A DNA stretch of 64,000 bases, from contig NZ_DASYGY010000009.1 in NCBI RefSeq assembly GCF_035999195.1, positions 1,302,001 through 1,366,000 on the forward strand. The letters run 5' to 3'. Positions 52,520-63,219 of this stretch are shown piece by piece. How positions within the stretch are numbered: the first letter of the stretch is position 1; every line of letters starts with the position of its first letter. Origin of the DNA: Pseudoxanthomonas sp. (lineage in GTDB: Bacteria; Pseudomonadota; Gammaproteobacteria; Xanthomonadales; Xanthomonadaceae). Both the position numbers and the translations under genes were made by a program. Below the pieces are notes generated by a model that ran no database searches, was not told where the DNA came from, and was given only the letters and a program-made list of their open reading frames with translations.

Positions 52520-52539
52520 ATCCCCGCGAAAGCGGGGAT
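52520..52539. repeat. ATCCCCGC-GAAA-GCGGGGAT palindrome
   Basis: Perfect 8-bp arms and GAAA loop, flanked by CCGTC and CCAGCG. Common interspersed repeat in proteobacteria; a degraded copy is at 10026-10053. Confidence 0.8.
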
Positions 52540-52579
52540 CCAGCGCCTTCGCTGTCGCCGCCATTGCGATTGCTTGAGC

Positions 52580-52615
52580 AGAACGGGCCGCCCCCAAGCG
52601 GCCCGTTCTGCTTTT
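52580..52615 (+). terminator. Rho-independent terminator after metK
   Basis: AGAACGGGCCGC / GCGGCCCGTTCT stem with a short loop, followed by GCTTTT. With the hairpin at 52483 and repeats, it fills the 326-bp gap before the thioesterase gene; I see no gene there. Confidence 0.88.
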
Positions 52616-52702
52616 CCGATCCAAGAACAACCAATGCGGTGGGTCAGTCTTCAAGCTGCAAGGCAACCACCCCAACCATCGCGGCGCCCCGCCCCTCACC
52701 CC

Positions 52703-52735
52703 AACCCCTCTCCCGGAGGGAGAGGGGCTTGAAAC
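52703..52735. repeat. CCCTCTCCC/GGGAGAGGG palindrome, single copy
   Basis: CCCTCTCCC-GGA-GGGAGAGGGGCTTGAAAC, a single copy of the palindrome type that makes up the tandem array at 12190-12717, including the GGGGCTTGAA flank. Confidence 0.75.
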
Positions 52736-52799
52736 CTCGATCTCTCCAACGCCCGCCGAATCCATTAGCCTCCACACCACCACCCTGCCGGGACCGACC

Positions 52800-53300
52800 A
52801 TGCACGCCCTCAAGCCCCACCAGCTTTCCATGACCGTGCTGATGACCCCGGACATGGCCAACTTCTCCGGCAAGGTCCACGGCGGCGCGATCCTCAAGCT
52901 GCTCGACCAGGTGGCCTACGCCTGCGCCAGCCGCTACGCCGGCCAGTATGTGGTCACGCTGTCGGTGGACCAGGTGATGTTCCGCCAAGCCATCAACGTG
53001 GGCGAACTGGTGACCTTCCTGGCTTCGGTGAACCACACCGGTACGTCGTCCATGGAAATCGGCATCAAGGTGGTGGCCGAGGACATCCGCAAGCAGAGCG
53101 TGCGCCACGCCAACAGCTGCTTCTTCACGATGGTCGCGGTCGATGATGACGGCCGCACGACCCCGGTGCCCCCGCTGGAGCCGTCCACACCGGACGAGAT
53201 CCGCCGCTTCGCCGCCGCGCGGCTGCGACGCGAGCTGCGCGAGGAAATGGAGCAACGGCACGCGGCCCTGCTCACGGATCGCAGGACCCCCGGAGCCTGA
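52800..53300 (+). CDS. Acyl-CoA thioesterase (YciA/hotdog family)
   Basis: A 166-residue hotdog thioesterase. The HGG-containing helix is NFSGKVHGGAILKLLDQVAYACASRYAG (21-48), followed by VTLSVDQVMFRQAINVGELVTF. The N-terminal Met is preceded by a weak site. Hydrolyses acyl-CoA in the cytoplasm. Confidence 0.9.
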   Translation: MHALKPHQLSMTVLMTPDMANFSGKVHGGAILKLLDQVAYACASRYAGQYVVTLSVDQVMFRQAINVGELVTFLASVNHTGTSSMEIGIKVVAEDIRKQSVRHANSCFFTMVAVDDDGRTTPVPPLEPSTPDEIRRFAAARLRRELREEMEQRHAALLTDRRTPGA

Positions 53301-53333
53301 AGCCCGCACGCGCCAGCACGGTCCGATGCGGCG

Positions 53334-53761
53334 CTACTTCTCCAGGCGTGCGGCGCGCCGCAGTTCATCCGTCACGCGCTGCCTGACCTTCGCGGAGGCG
53401 TGGCCGCCCGGACCGGTGTAGTCCAGGGCCTGCACCACCCACACGGTCATCGCGCCCGCTATGCAGTAGGCGACCAGCGCCTTGCCATCGCCGCGGGCCC
53501 GGAGACATGCATGGCCAGCGTGCCCCGGTCCCGCTGGGTGCGGGTGACATAACCTGCGGCGTCGGCGCCGCGTTTGACCGCGGCAGCGCAGGACGCAACG
53601 GACACCCTGGCCGCCGGCACGCGCTCGACGTCGTCGTCGATGCCGAAATCACCGGCCGCTGCGCCGGCGGAGAACGCCAGCAGCACGCAGGCCAGTGCTC
53701 CTCGCCTGTTCGTCGTCGTCCCTCCACGCCTCGGTCGTCGGTGGCGCCCGGCGCGCTGCAC
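53334..53761 (-). pseudogene. Frameshifted small exported protein gene
   Basis: On the minus strand, one frame from about 53761 reads a signal-like segment (ALACVLLAFSAGAAAG), then VSVASCAAAVKRGADAAGYVTRTQRDRGTLAMHVSGP and ends 11 codons later at 53459. One base shifted (at about 53503), another frame continues with RGDGK-like GDGKALVAYCIAGAMTVWVVQALDYTGPGGHASAKV and stops cleanly at 53334 (RLEK). The pieces read as a single protein of about 140 residues; a missing C in the GGGCCCGCGG run would restore it. Mutation or sequencing error cannot be distinguished. Start uncertain. Confidence 0.65.
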
Positions 53762-53773
53762 GCCGCGGCGTGC

Positions 53774-54964
53774 TCAGGTACGCACGAAAATTTCGACGCG
53801 ACGGTTGAGCTGGCGCCCGGACGGGTTGTCCTTGCCCCGCAGTTCGTTCGGCGCGACCGGCTGCGTTTCGCCATAGCCGCGGGCATCGGCCTGCGGTGCC
53901 GCGCCGCGCTGGCGCAGCGCGTCCACCACCGATCCTGCACGCCGCTCGGACAGCGACTGGTTGTAGGCGTCGCTGCCCTTGGCATCGGTGTGCCCGCGCA
54001 CCTCCATGGCCCGCGCGTCCACCTGCTGCAGGGCGGCCGCCAGCGTATCCAGCACCTTGGCCGCGTCCGGCCGGATGTCGGACTTGTCGAAGTCGAACAG
54101 CACGCTGTCGCTGAGCGTAATAACAAAACCGCAGGGTGCGCCGGGCGGCGCGAACTTCTTGAGCGGCGGGAAGCGTCCCGCAGGCGCCACGTTCGGTATC
54201 GGCGGCATGCGTACCGCGCGCCCGGGCGTCCCGACGCGGCCGGTGCCGTCGCCGTTGTTCACCACCAGCCCATGCGGGCCGTTCCAGGTGCCCGAGCCGT
54301 CCTTGTCGATGCTGACGATGCCCTGCGGGCCGTTCCAGGTGCCGGAGCCGTCGCCGTTGTTGCGGATGATGCCGTGGTCGCCGTTCCAGCTGCCGGCGCC
54401 CTTGCCGTCCAGGACGATGATGCCGTAGCGCCCGTTGTAGCTGCCGGAACCGTCGGCCTGCACGGTGATGATGGCGTCATCGGCACCGTCTTCCCCACTG
54501 CCGTTGATGGTTCCGCTGCCATCGGCGTTCACCGTGACGATGCCGCCACCATAGTTGGCGGTGCCGCTGCCATCCGCGTCGATGCGGAAGATGCCCTCGT
54601 CGCCATTGCGCACGAGGTTGCCTTGTCCGTCCACACTGGTGATGCCGGCGTCGTTGACCAGCGCGCCGTCGGTGGAACAGGTGGCCGGCCGCACACTGAT
54701 CCCGGCAATGGGGTCGATGATGTCCTGCATCGAGGCTTCCAGGCGGCGCTGCGCAGGCGTTATCCCGACGATGTCCGGCACCACGATCATCGGGATGGCG
54801 GGAAATACGGGCACTCCCGGATCCCCCGCCTCCGGAGCGACCGCGGGCGGATCTGCCACGGGGGCCGGCACGCCCCGCCCCTCCTCCATGTCGCCGCTGC
54901 GGCCGCACCCGGCCATCGCGGCCACGACCGACACCATTCCGAACACCCGCACCAGGGATCGCAT
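53774..54964 (-). CDS. OmpA-family lipoprotein with DGSGxWNG repeats
   Basis: A 396-residue envelope protein. Lipobox VAAMAGC within MRSLVRVFGMVSVVAAMAGC. A middle region of at least seven 17-23-residue repeats around DGSGTxNG / GDGSGTWNGPQGIV (about 125-260) is followed by a C-terminal OmpA domain: FDFDKSDIRPDAAKVL, RGHTDAKGSDAYNQSLSERRAGSV, and NRRVEIFV, which binds peptidoglycan. ATG 54964 gives the lipoprotein signal and has GGAAGGAG 11 bp before; ATG 54985 and 54973 are alternatives. Confidence 0.85.
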   Translation of the reverse strand: MRSLVRVFGMVSVVAAMAGCGRSGDMEEGRGVPAPVADPPAVAPEAGDPGVPVFPAIPMIVVPDIVGITPAQRRLEASMQDIIDPIAGISVRPATCSTDGALVNDAGITSVDGQGNLVRNGDEGIFRIDADGSGTANYGGGIVTVNADGSGTINGSGEDGADDAIITVQADGSGSYNGRYGIIVLDGKGAGSWNGDHGIIRNNGDGSGTWNGPQGIVSIDKDGSGTWNGPHGLVVNNGDGTGRVGTPGRAVRMPPIPNVAPAGRFPPLKKFAPPGAPCGFVITLSDSVLFDFDKSDIRPDAAKVLDTLAAALQQVDARAMEVRGHTDAKGSDAYNQSLSERRAGSVVDALRQRGAAPQADARGYGETQPVAPNELRGKDNPSGRQLNRRVEIFVRT

Positions 54965-55071
54965 GCGTTGCATCACTCCTTCCACACCGGATACACCGTG
55001 CCGACCGGCAGCAAGGCGCGCGCCGACATTCCGACGGGCGACGCTAGCACCGCAAAGGTTAGAATGATGTC

Positions 55072-56949
<1,878 letters not shown>

Positions 56950-56962
56950 GCAGTGGCTTCAC

Positions 56963-57105
56963 TGTAGGAGCGACGTCAGTCGCGACCGCACGCCCTGACG
57001 GCCGACCAACGTCGACGCATCCGCTGACCCCGCCAACCTGAATTTCGTCACCACGTTCCATCGCGACCGGACAACGTGCGGTCGCGACTGACAGTCGCTC
57101 CTACA
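56963..57105. repeat. Inverted repeat with 28/29-bp arms, second copy
   Basis: Arms at 56963-56990 and 57077-57105 match the element at 23235-23333; the right arm has one extra base. The central sequence differs. Lies between convergent uup and ppc. Confidence 0.9.
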
Positions 57106-57120
57106 ACAGGAGGCAGCACC

Positions 57121-59844
57121 TCACCCGGTGTTCTGCACGCCCTGCGACACGCCGTTGATGCTGGCGACCAGCGCGTGCAGCAGCGCGTCGTCCTCGCGCT
57201 CGCTGTCGCGCCAGCGCTTCAGCAGGTCGGCCTGCATCACGCTGATCGGGTCGATGTAGGGATTGCGCAGGCGGATCGACAGCGCGAGGCGCTGGTCGTG
57301 CTGCAGCAGCCAGTCGTTGCCGTTGAGCGCCAGCACCCACTGCAGCACCAGAGCGTTCTCGCGGCGGACGCGCGGGAAGAACTCGCCGTGCAGTTCGCCG
57401 GACATCTTCGAGTACATCTCGGCGATGCTCAGGTCGCCCTTGGCCAGCACCATCGACACGTCGTCGAGGAAGGTCTTGAAGAACGGCCAGTCGCGGGCCA
57501 TCTCCTTCAGCGCCTCGTCGCCATAGTGGTCGACCGCCGCCTGCAGGCCGGTGCCGACGCCATACCACCCCGGGATCACCGCGCGCGCCTGGCTCCAGGC
57601 GAACACCCACGGGATCGCACGCAGGTTGCCCAGCGCGGCGTCCTGGCCCAGCCGCCGCGACGGACGCGAGCCCAGCGTCATCCGTTCGATCACGTCGATC
57701 GGCGTGGCGCTGCGGAAATAGTCCATGAAGCGCGGCGCCTGCACGAAGGCGCGATAGGCCCGCGAACTCTCGCTCGCCACCAGCGCCATGATCTCGCGCC
57801 AGCGCGCCTCGCGCGGTTCCGCCGGACGCGGGCGCAGGCTGGACAGCAGCACGGCGCCCACCGACTGTTCCAGCGAACGCAGCGCCAGCGCGCGGATGCC
57901 GTACTTGCGGTGGATCACTTCGCCCTGCTCGGTCACGCGCAGGCGACCGTCCACGCTGCCGCGTGGTGCCGCTTCCAGTGCGCGCGTGGTCTTGCCGCCG
58001 CCGCGGATGATGGAGCCGCCGCGACCATGGAAGAAGGTCAGCTTGATGCCGAGTTCCTGCGCGGCATCGACCAGGTCCACCTGCGCACGCTGCAGCCCCC
58101 AGCGCGAGGCGGCGATACCGCCGTCCTTGCCGCTGTCGGAATACCCCAGCATCACCATCTGCACGTTGCCCCGCGCGGCCAGGTGGGTGCGGTAGACCGG
58201 ATCGGCCAGCAGGTCGCGCAGCACCTCGGTGCCATGGCCCAGGTCGTCGATGGTCTCGAACAGCGGCGCGATGTCGAGCGGCACCTGGCCTGCGTCGTCG
58301 ACCAGCCCGCCACGGCGCGCCAGCGCCAGTACGGTGAGCACGTCGGCGCGGCTGTGCGCCATGCTGATGATGTAGGTGCCCAGCGCCTCGGTGCCGTGGC
58401 GCGTTCGCGCATCGGCCAGCGCGCGGAACACCGCATCGAGGCGCGCGTTGCCCTCCCGCTCGGACGCGGGCAGCACCTGGTCGCCGCTGGCGTAGGGGCC
58501 GAGCAGGGCCGCGCGCTCGACGGCGTCGCGCTCCTCCCATCCGTCGTCGCCGAGCGCGCTGGCGACCGCGCGCGCGTGCACGCTGGACTCCTGCCGCACG
58601 TCCAGCCGCGCCAGGTGGAAGCCGAACGTGCGCACGCGCCATGCCAGCCGGCGCACGGCGAACCAGCCGGCGTGCAGGCCCTTGTTGGCCTCCAGGCTGC
58701 GCAGGATCAGCGCGATGTCGTCCGCCAGCGCATCGGGCGAGGGATAGGCTTCAGGCCGGTCTTCCAGCGTGGCCTGCAGGCGCGCGCGCATCAGGTCGTT
58801 GAGCAGCCGGTAAGGCATGTCGCCATGGCGCGGGCGCGACTTCTTGACGGCCTCGGGCAACAGCGCGCGGTACTCCTCGACCCGTGCCAGCACCTCCGGC
58901 GCCACGCCGATGACCGAGGTGGACTGGCTGAGCAGCGTGGTGAGCTGGCGCAGTTCCTTCAGATAACGCGTCAGGATCATGCGGCGCTGCGCATCCAGCG
59001 TGGCGGTGACCGTGCCGGCATCGACGTTCGGGTTGCCGTCCATGTCGCCGCCGACCCAGGTGCCGAAGCGCAGCACCCGCGGCAGGTGGGCGGTGACCTG
59101 CGGCGCGGCGCCGTACACCTCGGCGATGGCGTTTTCCAGGGTTTCGTACAGCACGGGAATGACGCGGTAGAGCACCTCGATCAGGTAGAAGCCGACGTGC
59201 TCGCGCTCGTCCTCCACCCCCGGCCGCACCGGCGAGGAGTCCGAGGTCTGCCAGGCCGAGGTCAGCGCCATGCGGAAGCGCGCGGTGTCGGTCGCCTGCT
59301 CACCCGGCGTGCGCGTGCCGTCCAGCCCGTTGATCAGGCTGGCGACCATCAGCTGCTCCTTCTCCAGCAGCGCGCGACGCACGGCTTCGGTCGGGTGCGC
59401 GGTGAACACCGGCTCCACGTCGATGCGGGGCAGCCAGTCGGCCAGTTCCTCCAGCGTCACGCCCTGCGCCTTCAGCTTGGCCAGCGTGTCGTGCAGCCCG
59501 TCCGGCTGCGGCCGCGCACTGCCGGCGCGCTGGTAGTCCCGGCGGCGGCGGATGCGGTGGACGCGTTCGGCGATGTTGACCACCTGGAAGTAGGTGCTGA
59601 ACGCGCGGATCAACGACTCCGCCTGCTCCGGCGTCCGCCCCTCCAGCAGGCCCGCCAGCGACTGCGGCGGCTCGCCGGCCTGGCGACGGGCGATGGCCGT
59701 GGTGCGCACGCGCTCCACTTCGTCCAGGAACGCCGGGGCGACCTGTTCGGCCAGCATGTCGCCGACCAGGGCGCCGAGCCGGCGCACGTCTTCACGCAGG
59801 GGGACATCGGGTGGAGCGAATTCCAGGCTGCGGGGGCTGTTCAT
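57121..59844 (-). CDS. ppc: Phosphoenolpyruvate carboxylase
   Basis: A 907-residue enzyme fixing bicarbonate on PEP to make oxaloacetate. The catalytic His is His150 in FTAHPTEA (147-154). GYSDSGKDGG and FFHGRGGSIIRGGG (Gly-rich loop) are present, and the C-terminus ends QNTG as in typical PEPCs. Length fits. Divergent from ahcY, convergent with uup. Confidence 0.97.
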   Translation of the reverse strand: MNSPRSLEFAPPDVPLREDVRRLGALVGDMLAEQVAPAFLDEVERVRTTAIARRQAGEPPQSLAGLLEGRTPEQAESLIRAFSTYFQVVNIAERVHRIRRRRDYQRAGSARPQPDGLHDTLAKLKAQGVTLEELADWLPRIDVEPVFTAHPTEAVRRALLEKEQLMVASLINGLDGTRTPGEQATDTARFRMALTSAWQTSDSSPVRPGVEDEREHVGFYLIEVLYRVIPVLYETLENAIAEVYGAAPQVTAHLPRVLRFGTWVGGDMDGNPNVDAGTVTATLDAQRRMILTRYLKELRQLTTLLSQSTSVIGVAPEVLARVEEYRALLPEAVKKSRPRHGDMPYRLLNDLMRARLQATLEDRPEAYPSPDALADDIALILRSLEANKGLHAGWFAVRRLAWRVRTFGFHLARLDVRQESSVHARAVASALGDDGWEERDAVERAALLGPYASGDQVLPASEREGNARLDAVFRALADARTRHGTEALGTYIISMAHSRADVLTVLALARRGGLVDDAGQVPLDIAPLFETIDDLGHGTEVLRDLLADPVYRTHLAARGNVQMVMLGYSDSGKDGGIAASRWGLQRAQVDLVDAAQELGIKLTFFHGRGGSIIRGGGKTTRALEAAPRGSVDGRLRVTEQGEVIHRKYGIRALALRSLEQSVGAVLLSSLRPRPAEPREARWREIMALVASESSRAYRAFVQAPRFMDYFRSATPIDVIERMTLGSRPSRRLGQDAALGNLRAIPWVFAWSQARAVIPGWYGVGTGLQAAVDHYGDEALKEMARDWPFFKTFLDDVSMVLAKGDLSIAEMYSKMSGELHGEFFPRVRRENALVLQWVLALNGNDWLLQHDQRLALSIRLRNPYIDPISVMQADLLKRWRDSEREDDALLHALVASINGVSQGVQNTG

Positions 59845-59984
59845 GCGCGCGGCGGGTTCCCGTCTTTCGTGGCTGGCCGTGATTGGTATGGTCGCGGAGG
59901 ACGACTGGTCTGCTGCAAGGCAGCAATCCGAAGCCTACCCGATCACGTGAACGGTGGCGTCATCGTTTCATCCGGAACAAGCGA

Positions 59985-59990
59985 TATAAT
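59985..59990 (+). promoter_or_regulatory. -10 box of ahcY
   Basis: A perfect TATAAT lies 10 bp before the SAH aptamer, so transcription would start close to the riboswitch. The -35 region (around 59962) is weak. Confidence 0.65.
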
Positions 59991-60000
59991 GGCCGCCCTT

Positions 60001-60119
60001 CGCCGAGGGGCGCTGCGACCGAGACATGGGCGGATCTTTCCGCAGGAGCCTGCACCTGACGTGCAGCGTCTCCACATAGTCCGGCCAGGCTCGGCGGAAT
60101 GAACCTGCAACGGCGCCCG
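60001..60119 (+). promoter_or_regulatory. S-adenosylhomocysteine riboswitch
   Basis: CGCCGAG (60001-60007) pairs with CTCGGCG (60090-60096), and GGGGCGC (60007-60013) with GGCGCCC (60112-60118) as the pseudoknot. The cores CCGAGG-GCGCTGC and CCAGGCTCGG are those of the SAH class. It turns on ahcY when SAH rises (known for the class). The intervening 72 nt is a variable hairpin region. Confidence 0.95.
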
Positions 60120-60160
60120 GATACCCTGCGACCCTGATCGCACAGACCGGAGCAAGAGCC

Positions 60161-61603
60161 ATGAACGCAGTACGCACGTTTTCGACCGAAGGCGACTACA
60201 AGGTCGCCGACATCTCGCTGGCCGATTGGGGCCGCAAGGAACTGGACATCGCCGAGCACGAGATGCCCGGCCTGATGTCGATCCGCCGCAAGCACGCCGC
60301 CGGCAAGCCGCTGAAGGGCGTGCGCGTGACCGGCTCGCTGCACATGACCATCCAGACCGCGGTGCTGATCGAGACGCTGAAGGACATCGGCGCCGACGTC
60401 CGCTGGGCCTCGTGCAACATCTTCTCGACCCAGGACCACGCCGCCGCCGCGATCGCCGCCACCGGCACCCCGGTGTTCGCCTGGAAGGGCGAGACGCTGG
60501 AAGAGTACTGGGACTGCACGCTCGACGCGCTGACCTTCACCCTGCCCGACGGCACCCTGACCGGCCCGGAGCTGGTGGTCGACGACGGCGGCGACGTCAC
60601 CCTGCTGATCCACAAGGGCTACGAGCTGGAACAGGGCGACACCACCTGGGTCAACAGCGCCTCCGGCAGCCACGAGGAGCAGGTGATCAAGGACCTGCTG
60701 AAGCGCGTGGCCAAGGAGCGCCCCGGCTACTGGACCCGCGTGGTCAAGGACTGGAAGGGCGTGTCCGAGGAGACCACCACCGGCGTGCACCGCCTCTACC
60801 AGATCGCCGAGCAGGGCAAGCTGCTGGTGCCGGCGATCAACGTCAACGACTCGGTCACCAAGTCCAAGTTCGACAACCTGTACGGCTGCCGCGAGTCGCT
60901 GGCCGACGGCCTGAAGCGCGCGATGGACGTGATGCTGGCCGGCAAGGTCGCCGTGGTCTGCGGTTACGGCGACGTGGGCAAGGGTTCGGCGCATTCGCTG
61001 CGCGCGTACGGTGCCCGCGTCATCGTCACCGAGATCGATCCGATCTGCGCGCTGCAGGCGGCGATGGAAGGCTTCGAGGTCAACACCGTCGAGGACAGCC
61101 TGGGCCAGGCCGACATCTACGTCACCACGACCGGCAACAAGGACATCATCACCCTCGAGCACATGAAGGCGATGAAGGACCAGGCCATCGTCTGCAACAT
61201 CGGCCACTTCGACAACGAGATCCAGGTGGATGCGCTGTACGCCTCGGACGCCAAGCGGATCAACATCAAGCCGCAGGTGGACAAGTTCGTGTTCCCGAAC
61301 GGCAACGCGATCTTCCTGCTGGCCGAAGGCCGCCTGGTGAACCTGGGCTGCGCCACCGGCCACCCGAGCTTCGTCATGTCGAACTCCTTCGCCAACCAGA
61401 CGCTGGCGCAGATCGACCTGTGGGCGAACAAGGACGTGTATGAGAAGACCGTCTACCGCCTGCCGAAGCAGCTGGACGAGGAAGTCGCGCGCCTGCACCT
61501 GGAGAAGATCGGCGTGAAGCTGACCACGCTCACCAAGGAACAGGCCGACTACCTGGGCGTGGCCGTCGAAGGCCCGTACAAGCCGGACCACTACCGCTAC
61601 TGA
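60161..61603 (+). CDS. ahcY: Adenosylhomocysteinase
   Basis: A 480-residue enzyme that splits SAH into homocysteine and adenosine. NAD-binding loop GYGDVGKG (268-275), substrate region HMTIQTAVLIETL and NIFSTQDHAAAAIA, and the C-terminal YKPDHYRY. GGAGCAAGAGCC is the ribosome-binding site. The SAH riboswitch is directly upstream. Confidence 0.98.
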   Translation: MNAVRTFSTEGDYKVADISLADWGRKELDIAEHEMPGLMSIRRKHAAGKPLKGVRVTGSLHMTIQTAVLIETLKDIGADVRWASCNIFSTQDHAAAAIAATGTPVFAWKGETLEEYWDCTLDALTFTLPDGTLTGPELVVDDGGDVTLLIHKGYELEQGDTTWVNSASGSHEEQVIKDLLKRVAKERPGYWTRVVKDWKGVSEETTTGVHRLYQIAEQGKLLVPAINVNDSVTKSKFDNLYGCRESLADGLKRAMDVMLAGKVAVVCGYGDVGKGSAHSLRAYGARVIVTEIDPICALQAAMEGFEVNTVEDSLGQADIYVTTTGNKDIITLEHMKAMKDQAIVCNIGHFDNEIQVDALYASDAKRINIKPQVDKFVFPNGNAIFLLAEGRLVNLGCATGHPSFVMSNSFANQTLAQIDLWANKDVYEKTVYRLPKQLDEEVARLHLEKIGVKLTTLTKEQADYLGVAVEGPYKPDHYRY

Positions 61604-61627
61604 TCGACGCGGTTCCACTGCGACGAA

Positions 61628-61661
61628 AGAACGGGCGCCTCAGGGCGCCCGTTCTGCATTC
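61628..61661 (+). terminator. Hairpin terminator after ahcY
   Basis: AGAACGGGCGCC (61628-61639) and GGCGCCCGTTCT (61644-61655) form a perfect 12-bp stem with a TCAG loop; the T-run after it (GCATT) is poor. Confidence 0.75.
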
Positions 61662-61818
61662 CGTGCAGCGAACGTCCTTCGCAGCCATTGCTCCGCAACC
61701 ATTTCCATACCGCTGGGCGCTTGCCTCGCTATCGCGATCATCGCAAGCTTGGCCGCCATGCCGTCGCCCAAGCCTGCACCTGGGGCTGCGACGCAACGAA
61801 CCAGCACCGGGAGTGGAC

Positions 61819-63219
61819 ATGCAACGCGACCAGGGGAGCGACGGCACCGCGCACCCCGCCGACAAGGCGCTATCCTCGACGGAACCCCGGTTGGGCGAAA
61901 AGATCGGCTACGGCGTCGGCGATTTCGGCTTCAACCTGTACTGGGCGAACATCTCGGCGTTCCTGCTCATCTTCTACACCGACGTGATGGGCCTGGCCGC
62001 CGCGGCCGTCGGCACCATGATGCTGGTCACCAAGATCGTGGATGCCATCACCGACCCGTTGATGGGAGCGCTGGCCGATCGCACCCGCAGCCGGCTGGGC
62101 CGGTTCCGCCCCTATCTGCTGTACGGCGCGTTGCCGCTGGCGTTCACTGGCGTGCTGACGTGGACGGTGCCCGACCTGGGTGAAGGCGGGAAGCTGGTAT
62201 GGGCCTATGCGACCTTCACGCTGATGATGCTGGCTTACACGGTGGTGAGCATTCCTTATTCCGCGCTGTCGGGCGTGATCACCGCTGACAGCCAGCACCG
62301 TACGCAGCTGATCAGCTTCCGTTTCATCGCCGCGTTCGCCGGGACCATGGCGGTGAACTGGCTGACGCTGGACCTGGTGCGCTGGCTGGGGCGCGGCGAT
62401 CAGGCGCTGGGCTGGCAGCTGACGCTATCGCTGTACGGCGTGATCGCCACCGCGGCCTTCGTCACCGTGGCCCTGACCACGCGCGAACGCGTGTCGCCGC
62501 CGCCCCAGCAGGCCAGCGCCGTGCGCCAGGACGTGAGGGATCTGCTGCACAACCGGCCATGGATGGTGCTGTTCGCGCTGGCGCTGATCATCATGGTGAC
62601 CATCGTGATGCGCGGCGGCTCGTTGGCCTATTACCTGAAGTACCACCTCGGCCGCCCCGAGCTGACCGGCCTGTTCCTGGGCATGTACGCGCTGGCGCTG
62701 GCGGTGGGCGCCGGGCTGACGCCGCTGATGACCCGCTACGTGGACAAGCGCCGGCTGATGGCGTGGCTGATGGCCGGCGTGGGCGTGGTGAGCGGCGCGA
62801 TGTTCTTCATCCCGGCCGATGCCGTGTGGACCATGTTCGCGCTCAACCTGCTGGTCGGGCTGATGCTGGGGCCGAAATCGCCGCTGGCCTTCTCGATGTA
62901 CGCCGACTGCGCCGACTACACCGAATGGAAGACCGGCCGCCGCGCCACCGCGATGACCTTCGCCGCCGCCACCTTCTCGCAGAAGCTCGGCGGCGCGCTG
63001 GCCTCGGCGACCATCGCGTGGATTCTCGCCGGCATGGGCTACGTGGCCAACGAAGCGCAGTCGGATGCATCGCGGCTCGGCATCGTGCTGCTGCTGACCG
63101 TCATTCCCGGCGGCGTCGCCCTGCTGGCGGCATGGGTGATGCGCTTCTATCCGCTGGATGGCGCGACGCTGGCGCAGGTACAGGCCGACCTGCGGGCACG
63201 CCGGGAGGCGACGGCATGA
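61819..63219 (+). CDS. MFS/GPH-type sugar:cation symporter
   Basis: A 466-residue membrane protein with about 12 hydrophobic segments. GPH-family features: GDFGFNLYWANISAFLLIFYTDVMGL near the start, DAITDPLMGALADRTRSRLGRFRPYLL, and a late EWKTGRRATAMTFAAATFSQKLGGAL. Length fits. ATG 61819 with GGGAG before it. Its stop overlaps the start of the GH94 gene (ATGA), so the two probably handle the same sugar. Confidence 0.88.
   Translation: MQRDQGSDGTAHPADKALSSTEPRLGEKIGYGVGDFGFNLYWANISAFLLIFYTDVMGLAAAAVGTMMLVTKIVDAITDPLMGALADRTRSRLGRFRPYLLYGALPLAFTGVLTWTVPDLGEGGKLVWAYATFTLMMLAYTVVSIPYSALSGVITADSQHRTQLISFRFIAAFAGTMAVNWLTLDLVRWLGRGDQALGWQLTLSLYGVIATAAFVTVALTTRERVSPPPQQASAVRQDVRDLLHNRPWMVLFALALIIMVTIVMRGGSLAYYLKYHLGRPELTGLFLGMYALALAVGAGLTPLMTRYVDKRRLMAWLMAGVGVVSGAMFFIPADAVWTMFALNLLVGLMLGPKSPLAFSMYADCADYTEWKTGRRATAMTFAAATFSQKLGGALASATIAWILAGMGYVANEAQSDASRLGIVLLLTVIPGGVALLAAWVMRFYPLDGATLAQVQADLRARREATA

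Noticed and set aside
57076..60102. A 1008-codon plus-strand frame
   Set aside because: Antisense to ppc and running into the SAH riboswitch.
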